In this document: positions 8,079 through 15,781 of the stretch, piece by piece | Numbering within the stretch: the stretch's first letter is position 1 | How the letters are laid out: each line of letters begins with the position of its first letter | Origin: Prevotellaceae bacterium KH2P17 | GTDB taxonomy: Bacteria > Bacteroidota > Bacteroidia > Bacteroidales > Bacteroidaceae | NCBI GenBank assembly: GCA_900199655.1 | Contig: FZRE01000007.1 | Span: forward strand, 101,371 to 165,370 | Length of the DNA stretch: 64,000 bases | Direction: 5' to 3' | The notes under the pieces: model-generated | Told to the model about the DNA's origin: nothing | The model's database searches: none | Seen by the model: the letters and a program-made list of their open reading frames with translations, nothing else | Made by a program: the position numbers and the translations under genes

Positions 8079-8816
8079 ATGAAACAAAAAACACTTTTTC
8101 GCTTACATGCTGTTGCCGCAACAGCGTTCGCCTTGCTGTTCGAAGCATTGATGATAGCCTTTGCCAGCTGGCCGTACAGCCTGCTGTTCGGCATCGTTAT
8201 CGCCGTCTACATTTATATTATATGGACTGAGAAGGAGCAACTGAAGAAGCATGATGGCGACACCTTCCTCCTTAATCTCGACCTACTCGGCGTTGGCTGC
8301 ATGGCTCTCAACTCGTACTATGCCCTCGCCGGGCTCGTCGTTGTGGCGGGGTTCTGCGTTACGGGCTGGCTTACGGCGCGCCAGGCCAAGCCCAAACGCA
8401 ACCGCGAGTATAACCGCCTGGTGGAGAGCCTGCGCCTGTTGCTGCTGCTGGCTCTGCCTGTTGCCGCCGCCTACCAGTGCTGGAGAGATAGGGAAAGTTG
8501 GCTCTTCCTGGCGGTGCAGCTGGCATGCTTTGCCGCCATCTTCGGCATCGTAGCCTACTGGAGCTACCGCCACATGTTTACGGACAGCGACTGGCTGCCC
8601 GCATGGCAGATGCACTTAGACCCCGGCTTTGCCCTTGCGCTGCTGATAGTGGGCTGGCTTACCTATGGCGACAGCGAGCAGTTGGTAATAGACCAGCCCC
8701 ATCCGGCCCAGCTGCTGCTGTGCCTGTACCTGATTGTAGAGGTTGTGCAGCGCCTGCTCTGGATATGTTTTGCGCCGCACGAGCAGCAATCCGCACAGCA
8801 CGACAACGTGCGCTGA
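8079..8816 (+). CDS. Multi-span membrane protein, unknown function
   Basis: 245 residues with about seven hydrophobic helices, starting MKQKTLFRLHAVAATAFALL. No recognisable catalytic motif. I start it at the ATG at 8079 because the -7 box lies between this and the more upstream in-frame start at 8034. It stands alone, convergent with rnr across a repeat-filled gap. It may be a transport- or envelope-related protein, but nothing in the sequence says which. Confidence 0.7.
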   Translation: MKQKTLFRLHAVAATAFALLFEALMIAFASWPYSLLFGIVIAVYIYIIWTEKEQLKKHDGDTFLLNLDLLGVGCMALNSYYALAGLVVVAGFCVTGWLTARQAKPKRNREYNRLVESLRLLLLLALPVAAAYQCWRDRESWLFLAVQLACFAAIFGIVAYWSYRHMFTDSDWLPAWQMHLDPGFALALLIVGWLTYGDSEQLVIDQPHPAQLLLCLYLIVEVVQRLLWICFAPHEQQSAQHDNVR

Positions 8817-8867
8817 CCGCCCTGCCCGCACAGGATAAAAAGCTGCCTCCATGCCCCCCGCAGCCGA

Positions 8868-9440
8868 AGAGTTACGCTGTTACGCTGTCTGTAACAACAA
8901 GCACCAAGCCTGCTGCAAACCTGCAGCAGCAGTTCCTCCCCTTAGAAAGGGGAGGTTAGGAGGGGATGATAACCGCAGCTTTTTAGCAATAACTTGCTAA
9001 TTGGTCATCCCCTCCTCCGCCTCCCCTTTCTAAGGGGAGGATACCAGTTTGTCTTTTGATTATTAACATATAAGGAGTTAGCTGGCGGATGCGTACAGGC
9101 GCCAGGGTATCCTCCCCTTAGAAAGGGGAGGTTAGGAGGGGATGACAACACCCAATATTACCAACAGGCTGCCTGATGATTGCCGACAGCTTGTCATCAT
9201 ATCATCCCCTCCTCCGCCTCCCCTTTCCAAGGGGAGGATACCAGTTACCCTTTTGGCTATTATTATGTACGGAGTTAGTTGGCGTATGCGTATAGGCGCC
9301 AGAGTATCCTCTCCTTAGAAAGGGGAGGTTAGGAGGGGATGATGGCACGCAAAGATTGCCAACTGCCTGCCTGAAGATTGCCAACTGCTTGCCATCACAT
9401 CATCCCCTCCTCCGCCTCCCCTTTCCAAGGGGAGGATACC
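8868..9440. repeat. Alternating inverted array of six family B hairpins
   Basis: B elements start at 8933 (forward), 9004 (reverse), 9106 (forward), 9201 (reverse), 9303 (forward) and 9399 (reverse), in strict alternation about 70-102 bp apart. Each has a CCTCCCC...GGGGAGG hairpin followed by AGGAGGGGATGA. Two linkers repeat the block GGAGTTAG-TGGCG-ATGCGTA-AGGCGCCAG. In one B-B gap AGATTGCCAACTGC is repeated at 22 bp. A single family D core lies at 8868-8897. Confidence 0.85.
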
Positions 9441-9499
9441 AGTTACCTTTTCTGCCAACTGTTGCTTGTTTGTTCCTATTTATAGAAGGATATACGACA

Positions 9500-9662
9500 G
9501 CGAAAAAATTACTCTGTTACGCTGTCTGTAACCCACAACAGTCAGCGCACTGCAAGTAACAAGCAACAAAAAAATTACTCTGTTACTCTGTCTGTAACCC
9601 ACAACAGTCAGCGCACTGCAAGTAACAAGCAACGAAAAAAATACTCTGTTACTCTGTCTTTA
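9500..9662. repeat. Family D tandem array, 66-bp period
   Basis: GTTAC-CTGTCT cores start at 9516, 9582 and 9648, exactly 66 bp apart, each preceded by an A-run. The inter-core sequence (accca-caacagtcagcgcactg) is conserved between units but differs from that of the array at 6750. Confidence 0.85.
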
Positions 9663-9699
9663 AACCCAAGCAGCAGGCCGGCAGCAAAGGAGCGGCACG

Positions 9700-11895
9700 C
9701 TAACCGGCCAGCGTAAAGTCGAGCTGACGCTTCTCCAAGTTGGCCTGAGCCACCTTGATGCGGATGGCATCGCCTAACTGGTACTTGTGGTGACGGCGCC
9801 TGCCGCGCAGACAGAAGTTGCGTTCGTCGAACTCGTAGTAGTCGTCGTCCAGGTCTCTTATGGGCACCATGCCCTCGCAGTGGTTCTCATCAATCTCGGC
9901 GTAGATGCCGTAGGAGGTTATTCCACTGATGTGGGCATCGTACTCCTCGCCTATCTTGTCGCCCATGAACTCCACCATCTTGTACTTGATAGAGTCGCGT
10001 TCGGCGTTCTGAGCCACCAGTTCCATGTCCGAGCAGTGCTCACACAGCTCCTCGTAATGCTTCTCGTTGGCCGACCGGCCGCCAGCCTGATAGCGCGTGA
10101 GCAGGCGGTGCACCATCGTGTCGGGATAGCGGCGGATGGGCGAGGTGAAATGAGTATAGTAGTCGAAGGCCAGACCGAAGTGGCCGATGTTATGCACACT
10201 GTACTTTGCCTTCATCATGGCACGCAGGGCGACACGCTGGATTATCTTCTCTTCGGGCCTGCCCTCGCAGGCGTCCATCAGCTTGTTGATGCTCTTGGCC
10301 ATGGCGCTCTTGGTGCCGTCGGTCTTCACTTTGTAGCCGAACTTGACGATGTATTCGCGCAAGGTCTCCATCTTCTGCGGGTCCGGATTGTCGTGTACGC
10401 GGTACGGCAGCGTCTTGGCATGGCGGCCGCGGCCCACCTTTCCCACGCTCTCGGCTACTGTGCGGTTGGCCAGAAGCATGAATTCTTCGATGAGTTTGTT
10501 GGCATCCTTGGAGCGCTTGAAGTAGCAGCGCGTGGGCTTGCCGTGCTCATCGACGTCGAAATGCAGTTCCTCCGAGTCGAATTTCACGGCTCCGTTGGCG
10601 AACCGTTTGGCCCGGAGGAGCTTGGCGAGGCGGTCGAGCGTGATGATTTCTGTTGCGTACTGGCCCCGGTAACCGCCCTTGGGAGCGGGCGGAGCAGGCT
10701 GCCCCGTGCCGTCAACTACGCCGTTGTCTTCGAGCAGCTGCTGTGCTTCTTCGTAGGCATAGCGGCGGTTGGAGCGGATAATGGTGTGCACGATGCGGTA
10801 CGCCTTGACGTTGGCATCGTCGTCGAGGTTGAAGATCACGCTGTATGCCAGCTTGTCTTCATCGGGCCGGAGGGAACAAACGAAGTTGCAGAGGCGCTCC
10901 GGAAGCATGGGAATGGTGCGGTCCACGAGGTAAACTGACGTGGCCCGGCGCTCTGCCTCGCGGTCTATGATGTCGCCCTCCTTGACGTAGTGCGACACGT
11001 CGGCTATGTGTACGCCCACCTGCCAGAGGCCCTTGTCCAGCTGCTTGATGCTGAGCGCGTCGTCAAAGTCCTTGGCATCGCGCGGGTCGATGGTGCATGT
11101 CCAGGTGTCGCGGAAGTCCTCCCGCTCCCTTACATCCTGCTCGGTAATCTCTCCGGTAATCTTGTCGGCGGCCTGTTCCACGGCCTTCGGGTACTTGTAA
11201 GGCAGCCCGTACTGTGCCAGGATGGTGTTCATCTCCACGTCGTTGTCGCCCTTCTGGCCCAGCACATCCACCACTTCGCCTACCAGACTCTTGTGTTCGG
11301 CGTCCGGCCACTGTATGATGCGCACCACAGCCTTGTCGTCCGTCTTGCCGCCTTTGAGCTTTCGGCGCGGTATGATGATATCGTGAACGAAGGTGGTCTC
11401 GGGTGTCACGAGGTACGCCATGTTCTTGTCAACGCGCAATCGGCCCACGAACTCGTCCTTCTTGCGCTGCAGTATCTCGATGACCTGTGCCTCTTTCATG
11501 TGGCGCGAGCGCCGGGCCATGAACTGAACCCTCACCCTGTCGCCGTTCAGAGCCCACAACGAGTTGCGCTCACTCACGAAGATGGGGTTGGCGCCACCGT
11601 CGGGTATGAAGGAGTTCTTGCCGTTCGGCTTGCGCACGAAGGTACCTTCCTGCACCTGTCCTTTCTGGTTCAGGCGGTAGCTTGTATCGGAGGCTTTGGC
11701 CAGGAAGTCGTCCCACGCCATCTCTTCCATGATTTCTATGGCGAGCATCTTGAGCGGATGAGTGTCCAGATGCAGTGTGCGGAAGATGTCCTTGAATGCC
11801 AGTGTCTTGTCGGGTTGCGAGGAGAACAGTCCTTCGAGCTTCTCGGCCAGCTGCTTCTTCGACATGCGTTTTCCACCTTTATTTGTCTTTCCCAT
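9700..11895 (-). CDS. rnr: Ribonuclease R, 3'-5' exoribonuclease
   Basis: 731 residues, RNase II/R family. Order: an N-terminal helix-turn-helix-like segment, two cold-shock/OB domains, the RNB catalytic domain with DPRDAKDFDDAL (near 268-279) carrying the metal-binding aspartates, and a C-terminal S1 domain. Family members degrade structured RNA, including rRNA fragments and mRNA decay intermediates, without a separate helicase. I use the ATG at 11895 (MGKTNKGGKR) rather than the earlier one at 11922. The gene is divergent from the epimerase, with a family A repeat in the shared upstream region. Confidence 0.95.
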   Translation of the reverse strand: MGKTNKGGKRMSKKQLAEKLEGLFSSQPDKTLAFKDIFRTLHLDTHPLKMLAIEIMEEMAWDDFLAKASDTSYRLNQKGQVQEGTFVRKPNGKNSFIPDGGANPIFVSERNSLWALNGDRVRVQFMARRSRHMKEAQVIEILQRKKDEFVGRLRVDKNMAYLVTPETTFVHDIIIPRRKLKGGKTDDKAVVRIIQWPDAEHKSLVGEVVDVLGQKGDNDVEMNTILAQYGLPYKYPKAVEQAADKITGEITEQDVREREDFRDTWTCTIDPRDAKDFDDALSIKQLDKGLWQVGVHIADVSHYVKEGDIIDREAERRATSVYLVDRTIPMLPERLCNFVCSLRPDEDKLAYSVIFNLDDDANVKAYRIVHTIIRSNRRYAYEEAQQLLEDNGVVDGTGQPAPPAPKGGYRGQYATEIITLDRLAKLLRAKRFANGAVKFDSEELHFDVDEHGKPTRCYFKRSKDANKLIEEFMLLANRTVAESVGKVGRGRHAKTLPYRVHDNPDPQKMETLREYIVKFGYKVKTDGTKSAMAKSINKLMDACEGRPEEKIIQRVALRAMMKAKYSVHNIGHFGLAFDYYTHFTSPIRRYPDTMVHRLLTRYQAGGRSANEKHYEELCEHCSDMELVAQNAERDSIKYKMVEFMGDKIGEEYDAHISGITSYGIYAEIDENHCEGMVPIRDLDDDYYEFDERNFCLRGRRRHHKYQLGDAIRIKVAQANLEKRQLDFTLAG

Positions 11896-12014
11896 AATAT
11901 GTATGTTTGAATTACAGACCACAAATTAACAAAATAAAATCCATACTCGCCGCTTTCGGCCCCATTATTTTACATTCTTTTTGATTGCAAACACCCGCAG
12001 CGCGGGTACCGCCG

Positions 12015-12067
12015 CCCATCACCCGCCACCCCACATCCATCACCCAACACCCCGCCACCCATCACCC
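12015..12067. repeat. CCATCACCC direct repeats (family E-like)
   Basis: CCATCACCC begins at 12016, 12037 and 12059, spaced 21 and 22 bp, directly before a family A element. The reverse complement resembles the GGTGATAGGTGAT repeat at 37189-37260. The stretch from rnr to here also has a small ACCCGC-AGC-GCGGGT hairpin near 11994-12008. Confidence 0.65.
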
Positions 12068-12070
12068 AGA

Positions 12071-12140
12071 AACTTTCGACACTTGTCGCACGATTGTGCG
12101 ACACCTGTGGAACGATTGTGCGACAAGTGTCGAAAGTTCC
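12071..12140. repeat. Family A repeat, copy 2
   Basis: AACTTTCGACACTTGTCG begins the left arm and CGACAAGTGTCGAAAGTT ends the right. The three dyads are 22 bp apart; the middle one (CGACACCTGTGG) is partly decayed. It lies between the divergent genes rnr and the epimerase. Confidence 0.9.
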
Positions 12141-12254
12141 CGAAAGGCACCTCCAAGCAGCCGGAGCGGCGCCTCCGCGCACCCCGCAGTGCCTCACGGA
12201 CGGGGCTGCGAACGGCCTGAGAAGCTGAAAAAACACTAAAATAAGGCTCTTTAT

Positions 12255-12285
12255 TTTGTAATACGCTGGTTTTCATGTAATTTTG
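12255..12285 (+). promoter_or_regulatory. Promoter of the epimerase-PAP2 pair
   Basis: TTTG (12255-12258), 19 bases, TAATTTTG (12278-12285); about 20 bases before the ATG at 12307. Confidence 0.7.
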
Positions 12286-12306
12286 TAACCAAATTGAAAT
12301 TTCCGA

Positions 12307-13302
12307 ATGAAAATACTTATTACCGGTGCCAGCGGTTTCATCGGCAGCTTTATCGTTGAAGAAGCCCTTGAGAGAGGGATGGAAACTTGGGCGGCCGTGA
12401 GGCCAAGCAGCTCGCGTCGGTATCTCTCCGACGCGCGGATAAACTTCATCGAGCTGGACTTCTCGTCGGCCGAAAAGCTGCAGGAGCAGCTGCGGGGGCA
12501 CGAGTTCGACTACGTGGTGCACGCGGCCGGCGTAACGAAGTGCCTGCACAAGAGCGACTTCTTCCATGTGAACACCGAGGGAACCAAGAACCTTGTGAAC
12601 GCCATTATTGCCCTGCAGATGCCCATCCGGCGGTTCGTGTACCTGAGTTCGCTCAGCATCTTCGGTGCCATCAGGGAGCAGCAGCCCTACCGCGAGATAA
12701 CGGAGCACGACGTGCCCAAGCCCAACACGGCCTATGGGCAGAGCAAGCTGGAGGCCGAACGCTATCTGGACTCCATCGGGAACAACTTTCCGTACATCGT
12801 GCTGCGGCCCACCGGCGTGTACGGTCCGCGCGAGCGCGACTACTTTCTGATGGTAAAAAGCATCAAGGAGCACACCGACTTCTCGGTAGGTTTCCGCCGC
12901 CAGGACATCACCTTCGTGTATGTGAAGGACGTGGTGCAGGCCGTCTTCCTCTCGCTCGACCACGGCATGAGCGGCCGCAAATACTTCCTGAGCGACGGAC
13001 AGGTGTACCGGTCGGCCACGTTCAGCAACTACGTGCACGAAGAACTTGGCCGGCCGTGGTGGATACGCATCAAGGCGCCGCTGTGGCTGCTGCGCATCGT
13101 GACCTTTGCAGGTGAGCGCATAGGCCGGGCAACGGGCCGGATGACGGCACTGAACGACGACAAGTACAACATCCTGAAGCAGCGCAACTGGCGCTGCGAC
13201 ATAGAACCGGCCATGGACGAGCTGGGCTATCACCCCCACTACACGCTCCGCGAGGGCGTAAAGGAGGCCGTTCAGTGGTACAGGAACAACGGCTGGCTGT
13301 AG
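12307..13302 (+). CDS. NAD(P)-dependent epimerase/dehydratase (extended SDR), possibly a sphingolipid reductase
   Basis: 331 residues. An N-terminal Rossmann motif GASGFIG (7-13) and the catalytic YxxxK (Tyr143/Lys147, in AYGQSKLEAE) make this an extended short-chain dehydrogenase. The C-terminal part has a hydrophobic, membrane-tending segment (KAPLWLLRIVTFAGERIG), unusual for a sugar-nucleotide epimerase and closer to lipid-acting members. It is followed after 27 bases by a PAP2 enzyme, so a role in lipid or sphingolipid synthesis (a CerR-like keto-reductase) is attractive. That is inference; a sugar epimerase cannot be excluded. Confidence 0.85.
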   Translation: MKILITGASGFIGSFIVEEALERGMETWAAVRPSSSRRYLSDARINFIELDFSSAEKLQEQLRGHEFDYVVHAAGVTKCLHKSDFFHVNTEGTKNLVNAIIALQMPIRRFVYLSSLSIFGAIREQQPYREITEHDVPKPNTAYGQSKLEAERYLDSIGNNFPYIVLRPTGVYGPRERDYFLMVKSIKEHTDFSVGFRRQDITFVYVKDVVQAVFLSLDHGMSGRKYFLSDGQVYRSATFSNYVHEELGRPWWIRIKAPLWLLRIVTFAGERIGRATGRMTALNDDKYNILKQRNWRCDIEPAMDELGYHPHYTLREGVKEAVQWYRNNGWL

Positions 13303-13329
13303 CCACCCGATGCAAACAGAACTCAAGAA

Positions 13330-14295
13330 ATGAAGCATTTCCTCATCAATCTATTCAAGATAGACCGGCAGCCGCGCAAAGGTCTGCTGCCCGTGGAGTG
13401 GGTAATGGGCGGCTACTTGCTGCTTACGCTCCTCATCGTGCTCTTTGCCTACACCAAGATTGCTAACCCCGAATCGATGATAACGGGGCGTATGCGCATC
13501 GTGGCCATTACGGTGGCGCTGTGGATAGTGTACCGCCTGGTGCCTTGCCGCTTTACGGTCATGCTGCGGGTGCTGGCACAGATGCTGCTCCTGGGGTGGT
13601 GGTATCCCGATACATACGAGATTAACCGCTTGCTGCCCAACCTCGACCACGTCTTTGCCACGTGGGAGCAGGGCCTCTTCGGGTTCCAGCCCGCGCTGGT
13701 GTTTGCCGCCAACTACCCGCAGAGATGGGTGAGCGAGCTGATGGACATGGCCTACTCGGCCTACTTCCCGCTCATAGCCACGGTGGCTTTCTTCTACTTC
13801 TTCCGCCGCTACAAAGAGTTCCAGCGGTGCGCGTTCGTCATCATGGCCTCGTTCTTCGTGTACTACGTGGTGTTCATCCTGCTGCCCGTTGCGGGGCCGA
13901 TGTTCTACTACAAGGCCGTGGGAACGGGCGAGATAGCGCGCGGCATCTTTCCCGACGTGGGCTATTACTTCAACTCCCACCGCGACATGCTGCCCTCTCC
14001 GGGGTGGAAGGACGGGTTCTTTTACCAGATGGTGGCCGATGTTCACGCTGCCGGCGAGCGCCCCACGGCTGCTTTCCCCAGCTCTCACGTGGGCATCTCC
14101 ACAGTGTGCATGCTGCTTGCATGGCACTCGGGCAACCGCAGGTTGTTCTACTTGCTGCTGCCGTTCTACGTGTTGCTGTGCCTTTCTACGGTCTACATCC
14201 AGGCTCACTACGCCATCGATGCCCTCGCGGGGCTCGTTACGGGGGCGCTGCTCTACGGCAGCCTGATGGCTGTTTCGCGCAAGATGCGGTCCTGA
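13330..14295 (+). CDS. PAP2-superfamily membrane enzyme (Aur1-like PAP2_3 type)
   Basis: 321 residues with about seven membrane helices. The catalytic motifs of PAP2 enzymes are visible: FPSSHVG (His253) and, in the next helix pair, HYAIDALAG (His293, Asp297). The FILLPVAGPMFY segment before them is typical of the subgroup that includes yeast inositol-phosphoceramide synthase Aur1. Such enzymes remove or exchange phosphate head groups on lipids. Adjacent to the epimerase-type reductase, it could act on (phospho)ceramides or another phospholipid; the substrate is not determined by sequence. Confidence 0.88.
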   Translation: MKHFLINLFKIDRQPRKGLLPVEWVMGGYLLLTLLIVLFAYTKIANPESMITGRMRIVAITVALWIVYRLVPCRFTVMLRVLAQMLLLGWWYPDTYEINRLLPNLDHVFATWEQGLFGFQPALVFAANYPQRWVSELMDMAYSAYFPLIATVAFFYFFRRYKEFQRCAFVIMASFFVYYVVFILLPVAGPMFYYKAVGTGEIARGIFPDVGYYFNSHRDMLPSPGWKDGFFYQMVADVHAAGERPTAAFPSSHVGISTVCMLLAWHSGNRRLFYLLLPFYVLLCLSTVYIQAHYAIDALAGLVTGALLYGSLMAVSRKMRS

Positions 14296-14352
14296 CGGCA
14301 CTATCTGCCGGGCTTTCACGTCGGGATGCAAGGCCGTACGGAATATTTTTCG

Positions 14353-14360
14353 TACCTTTG
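14353..14360 (+). promoter_or_regulatory. -7 box of miaB
   Basis: TACCTTTG, about 23 bases before the ATG at 14384. No TTG at the usual distance upstream. Confidence 0.5.
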
Positions 14361-14383
14361 CACCTCCATTATTGAACAAGAAA

Positions 14384-15724
14384 ATGAAGAAACTATACAT
14401 CGAAACTTACGGCTGCCAGATGAATGTAGCTGACTCCGAGGTGGTTGCCTCGATAATGAAAATGGCCGGTTACGAGGTCTGCGAGCGTGAAGAAGAGGCC
14501 GACGCCGTATTCCTGAACACGTGTTCGGTGCGGGAGAATGCCGAGAACAAAATCTATAACCGCCTCGACACGCTGCACGCCGAGCAAAAGAAAGGCCGCC
14601 AACTCATACTCGGCGTACTGGGTTGCATGGCCGAACGGGTGAAGGAAGACCTCATCAGCAACCACCATGCCAACCTGGTGTGCGGGCCCGATGCCTATCT
14701 CAACCTGCCGGAGATGATAGCTTCCGTGGAGCTTGGCCAGCCGGCCATAGACATCGAACTGTCGAAGACGGAGACCTACCGCGACGTTATACCGCAGCGG
14801 ATAGGCGGCAACCACGTGAGCGGATTCGTGAGTATTATGCGCGGATGCAATAACTTCTGCCACTATTGTATCGTGCCCTACACCCGCGGAAGGGAGCGCA
14901 GCCGCGACCCGGAGAGCATCATCCGCGAGGTGATGGACCTGCACCATAAGGGCTTCAGGGAAGTTACGCTGCTGGGACAGAACGTGAACAGCTACGGTCT
15001 CTCACCCTCCGGCAAGCGCGAGGAGGGCTCGCTCTCGTTCGCAAACCTGCTCAGGCGCGTTGCCGAAGCTGTGCCCCGGATGCGCGTCCGCTTCACGACA
15101 TCCAACCCGGAGGACATGAGCGAGGACATCCTCCACGCCATTGCAGCCGAGCCCAACTTATGTAACCACATCCATTTCCCCGCACAGAGCGGCAGCAACA
15201 AGATACTCAAGCTCATGAACCGCAAATATACACGGGAGGAATATCTGGCCAAGGTGGACGCCATACGCCGCATCATACCCGGTTGCGGCATCACGACGGA
15301 TATCTTCGTGGGCTATCACGACGAGACCGATGAGGACTATCAGGAGACGCTCTCGCTGGTTCGGGAGGTGGGATTCGACAGTGCTTTCATGTTCAAATAC
15401 TCCGAGCGGCCGGGCACCTACGCCGCCCAGCACCTGCCGGACAACGTACCGGAGGAGGTGAAGCTGCGCCGCTTGAACGAACTCATTGCCCTGCAGACCG
15501 ACATCAGCGCCCAACGAAACCGCGAAGACGAAGGCAAGGAGTTCGATATCCTTATCGAGAGCTTCAGCAAACGCAGCCGGGAGCAGCTCATGGGGCGCAC
15601 GGAGCAGAACAAGGCCGTTGTCATCCCGAAGGGCAATCACCACATAGGCGAGACCGTGCGGGTACGCATCACCGGCTCCACCAGCGCCACCCTGCTGGGC
15701 GAGGAGATTGCCCGGGCCGAATAA
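14384..15724 (+). CDS. miaB: tRNA-2-methylthio-N6-dimethylallyladenosine synthase
   Basis: 446 residues, a radical-SAM methylthiotransferase modifying A37 of tRNAs that read UNN codons. The N-terminal domain holds the three auxiliary-cluster cysteines (Cys11 in TYGCQMN, Cys47 in NTCSVRENAE, Cys81 in LGCMAER). The radical-SAM CxxxCxxC is in RGCNNFCHYC (155, 159, 162). A TRAM-like domain ends the protein. An alternative TTG start 12 bases upstream is possible. The ABC exporter gene follows with its own promoter. Confidence 0.97.
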   Translation: MKKLYIETYGCQMNVADSEVVASIMKMAGYEVCEREEEADAVFLNTCSVRENAENKIYNRLDTLHAEQKKGRQLILGVLGCMAERVKEDLISNHHANLVCGPDAYLNLPEMIASVELGQPAIDIELSKTETYRDVIPQRIGGNHVSGFVSIMRGCNNFCHYCIVPYTRGRERSRDPESIIREVMDLHHKGFREVTLLGQNVNSYGLSPSGKREEGSLSFANLLRRVAEAVPRMRVRFTTSNPEDMSEDILHAIAAEPNLCNHIHFPAQSGSNKILKLMNRKYTREEYLAKVDAIRRIIPGCGITTDIFVGYHDETDEDYQETLSLVREVGFDSAFMFKYSERPGTYAAQHLPDNVPEEVKLRRLNELIALQTDISAQRNREDEGKEFDILIESFSKRSREQLMGRTEQNKAVVIPKGNHHIGETVRVRITGSTSATLLGEEIARAE

Positions 15725-15742
15725 CAAGAGGCCTGCCGTTTT

Positions 15743-15774
15743 TTTGGTTTATCGGATTTATTGCACTATATTTG
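15743..15774 (+). promoter_or_regulatory. Promoter of the ABC exporter gene, nearly on the start codon
   Basis: TTTG (15743-15746), 20 bases, TATATTTG (15767-15774). The ATG at 15782 begins only seven bases after the -7 box, implying a leader of zero to a few bases. Confidence 0.7.
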
Positions 15775-15781
15775 CAGTGTC

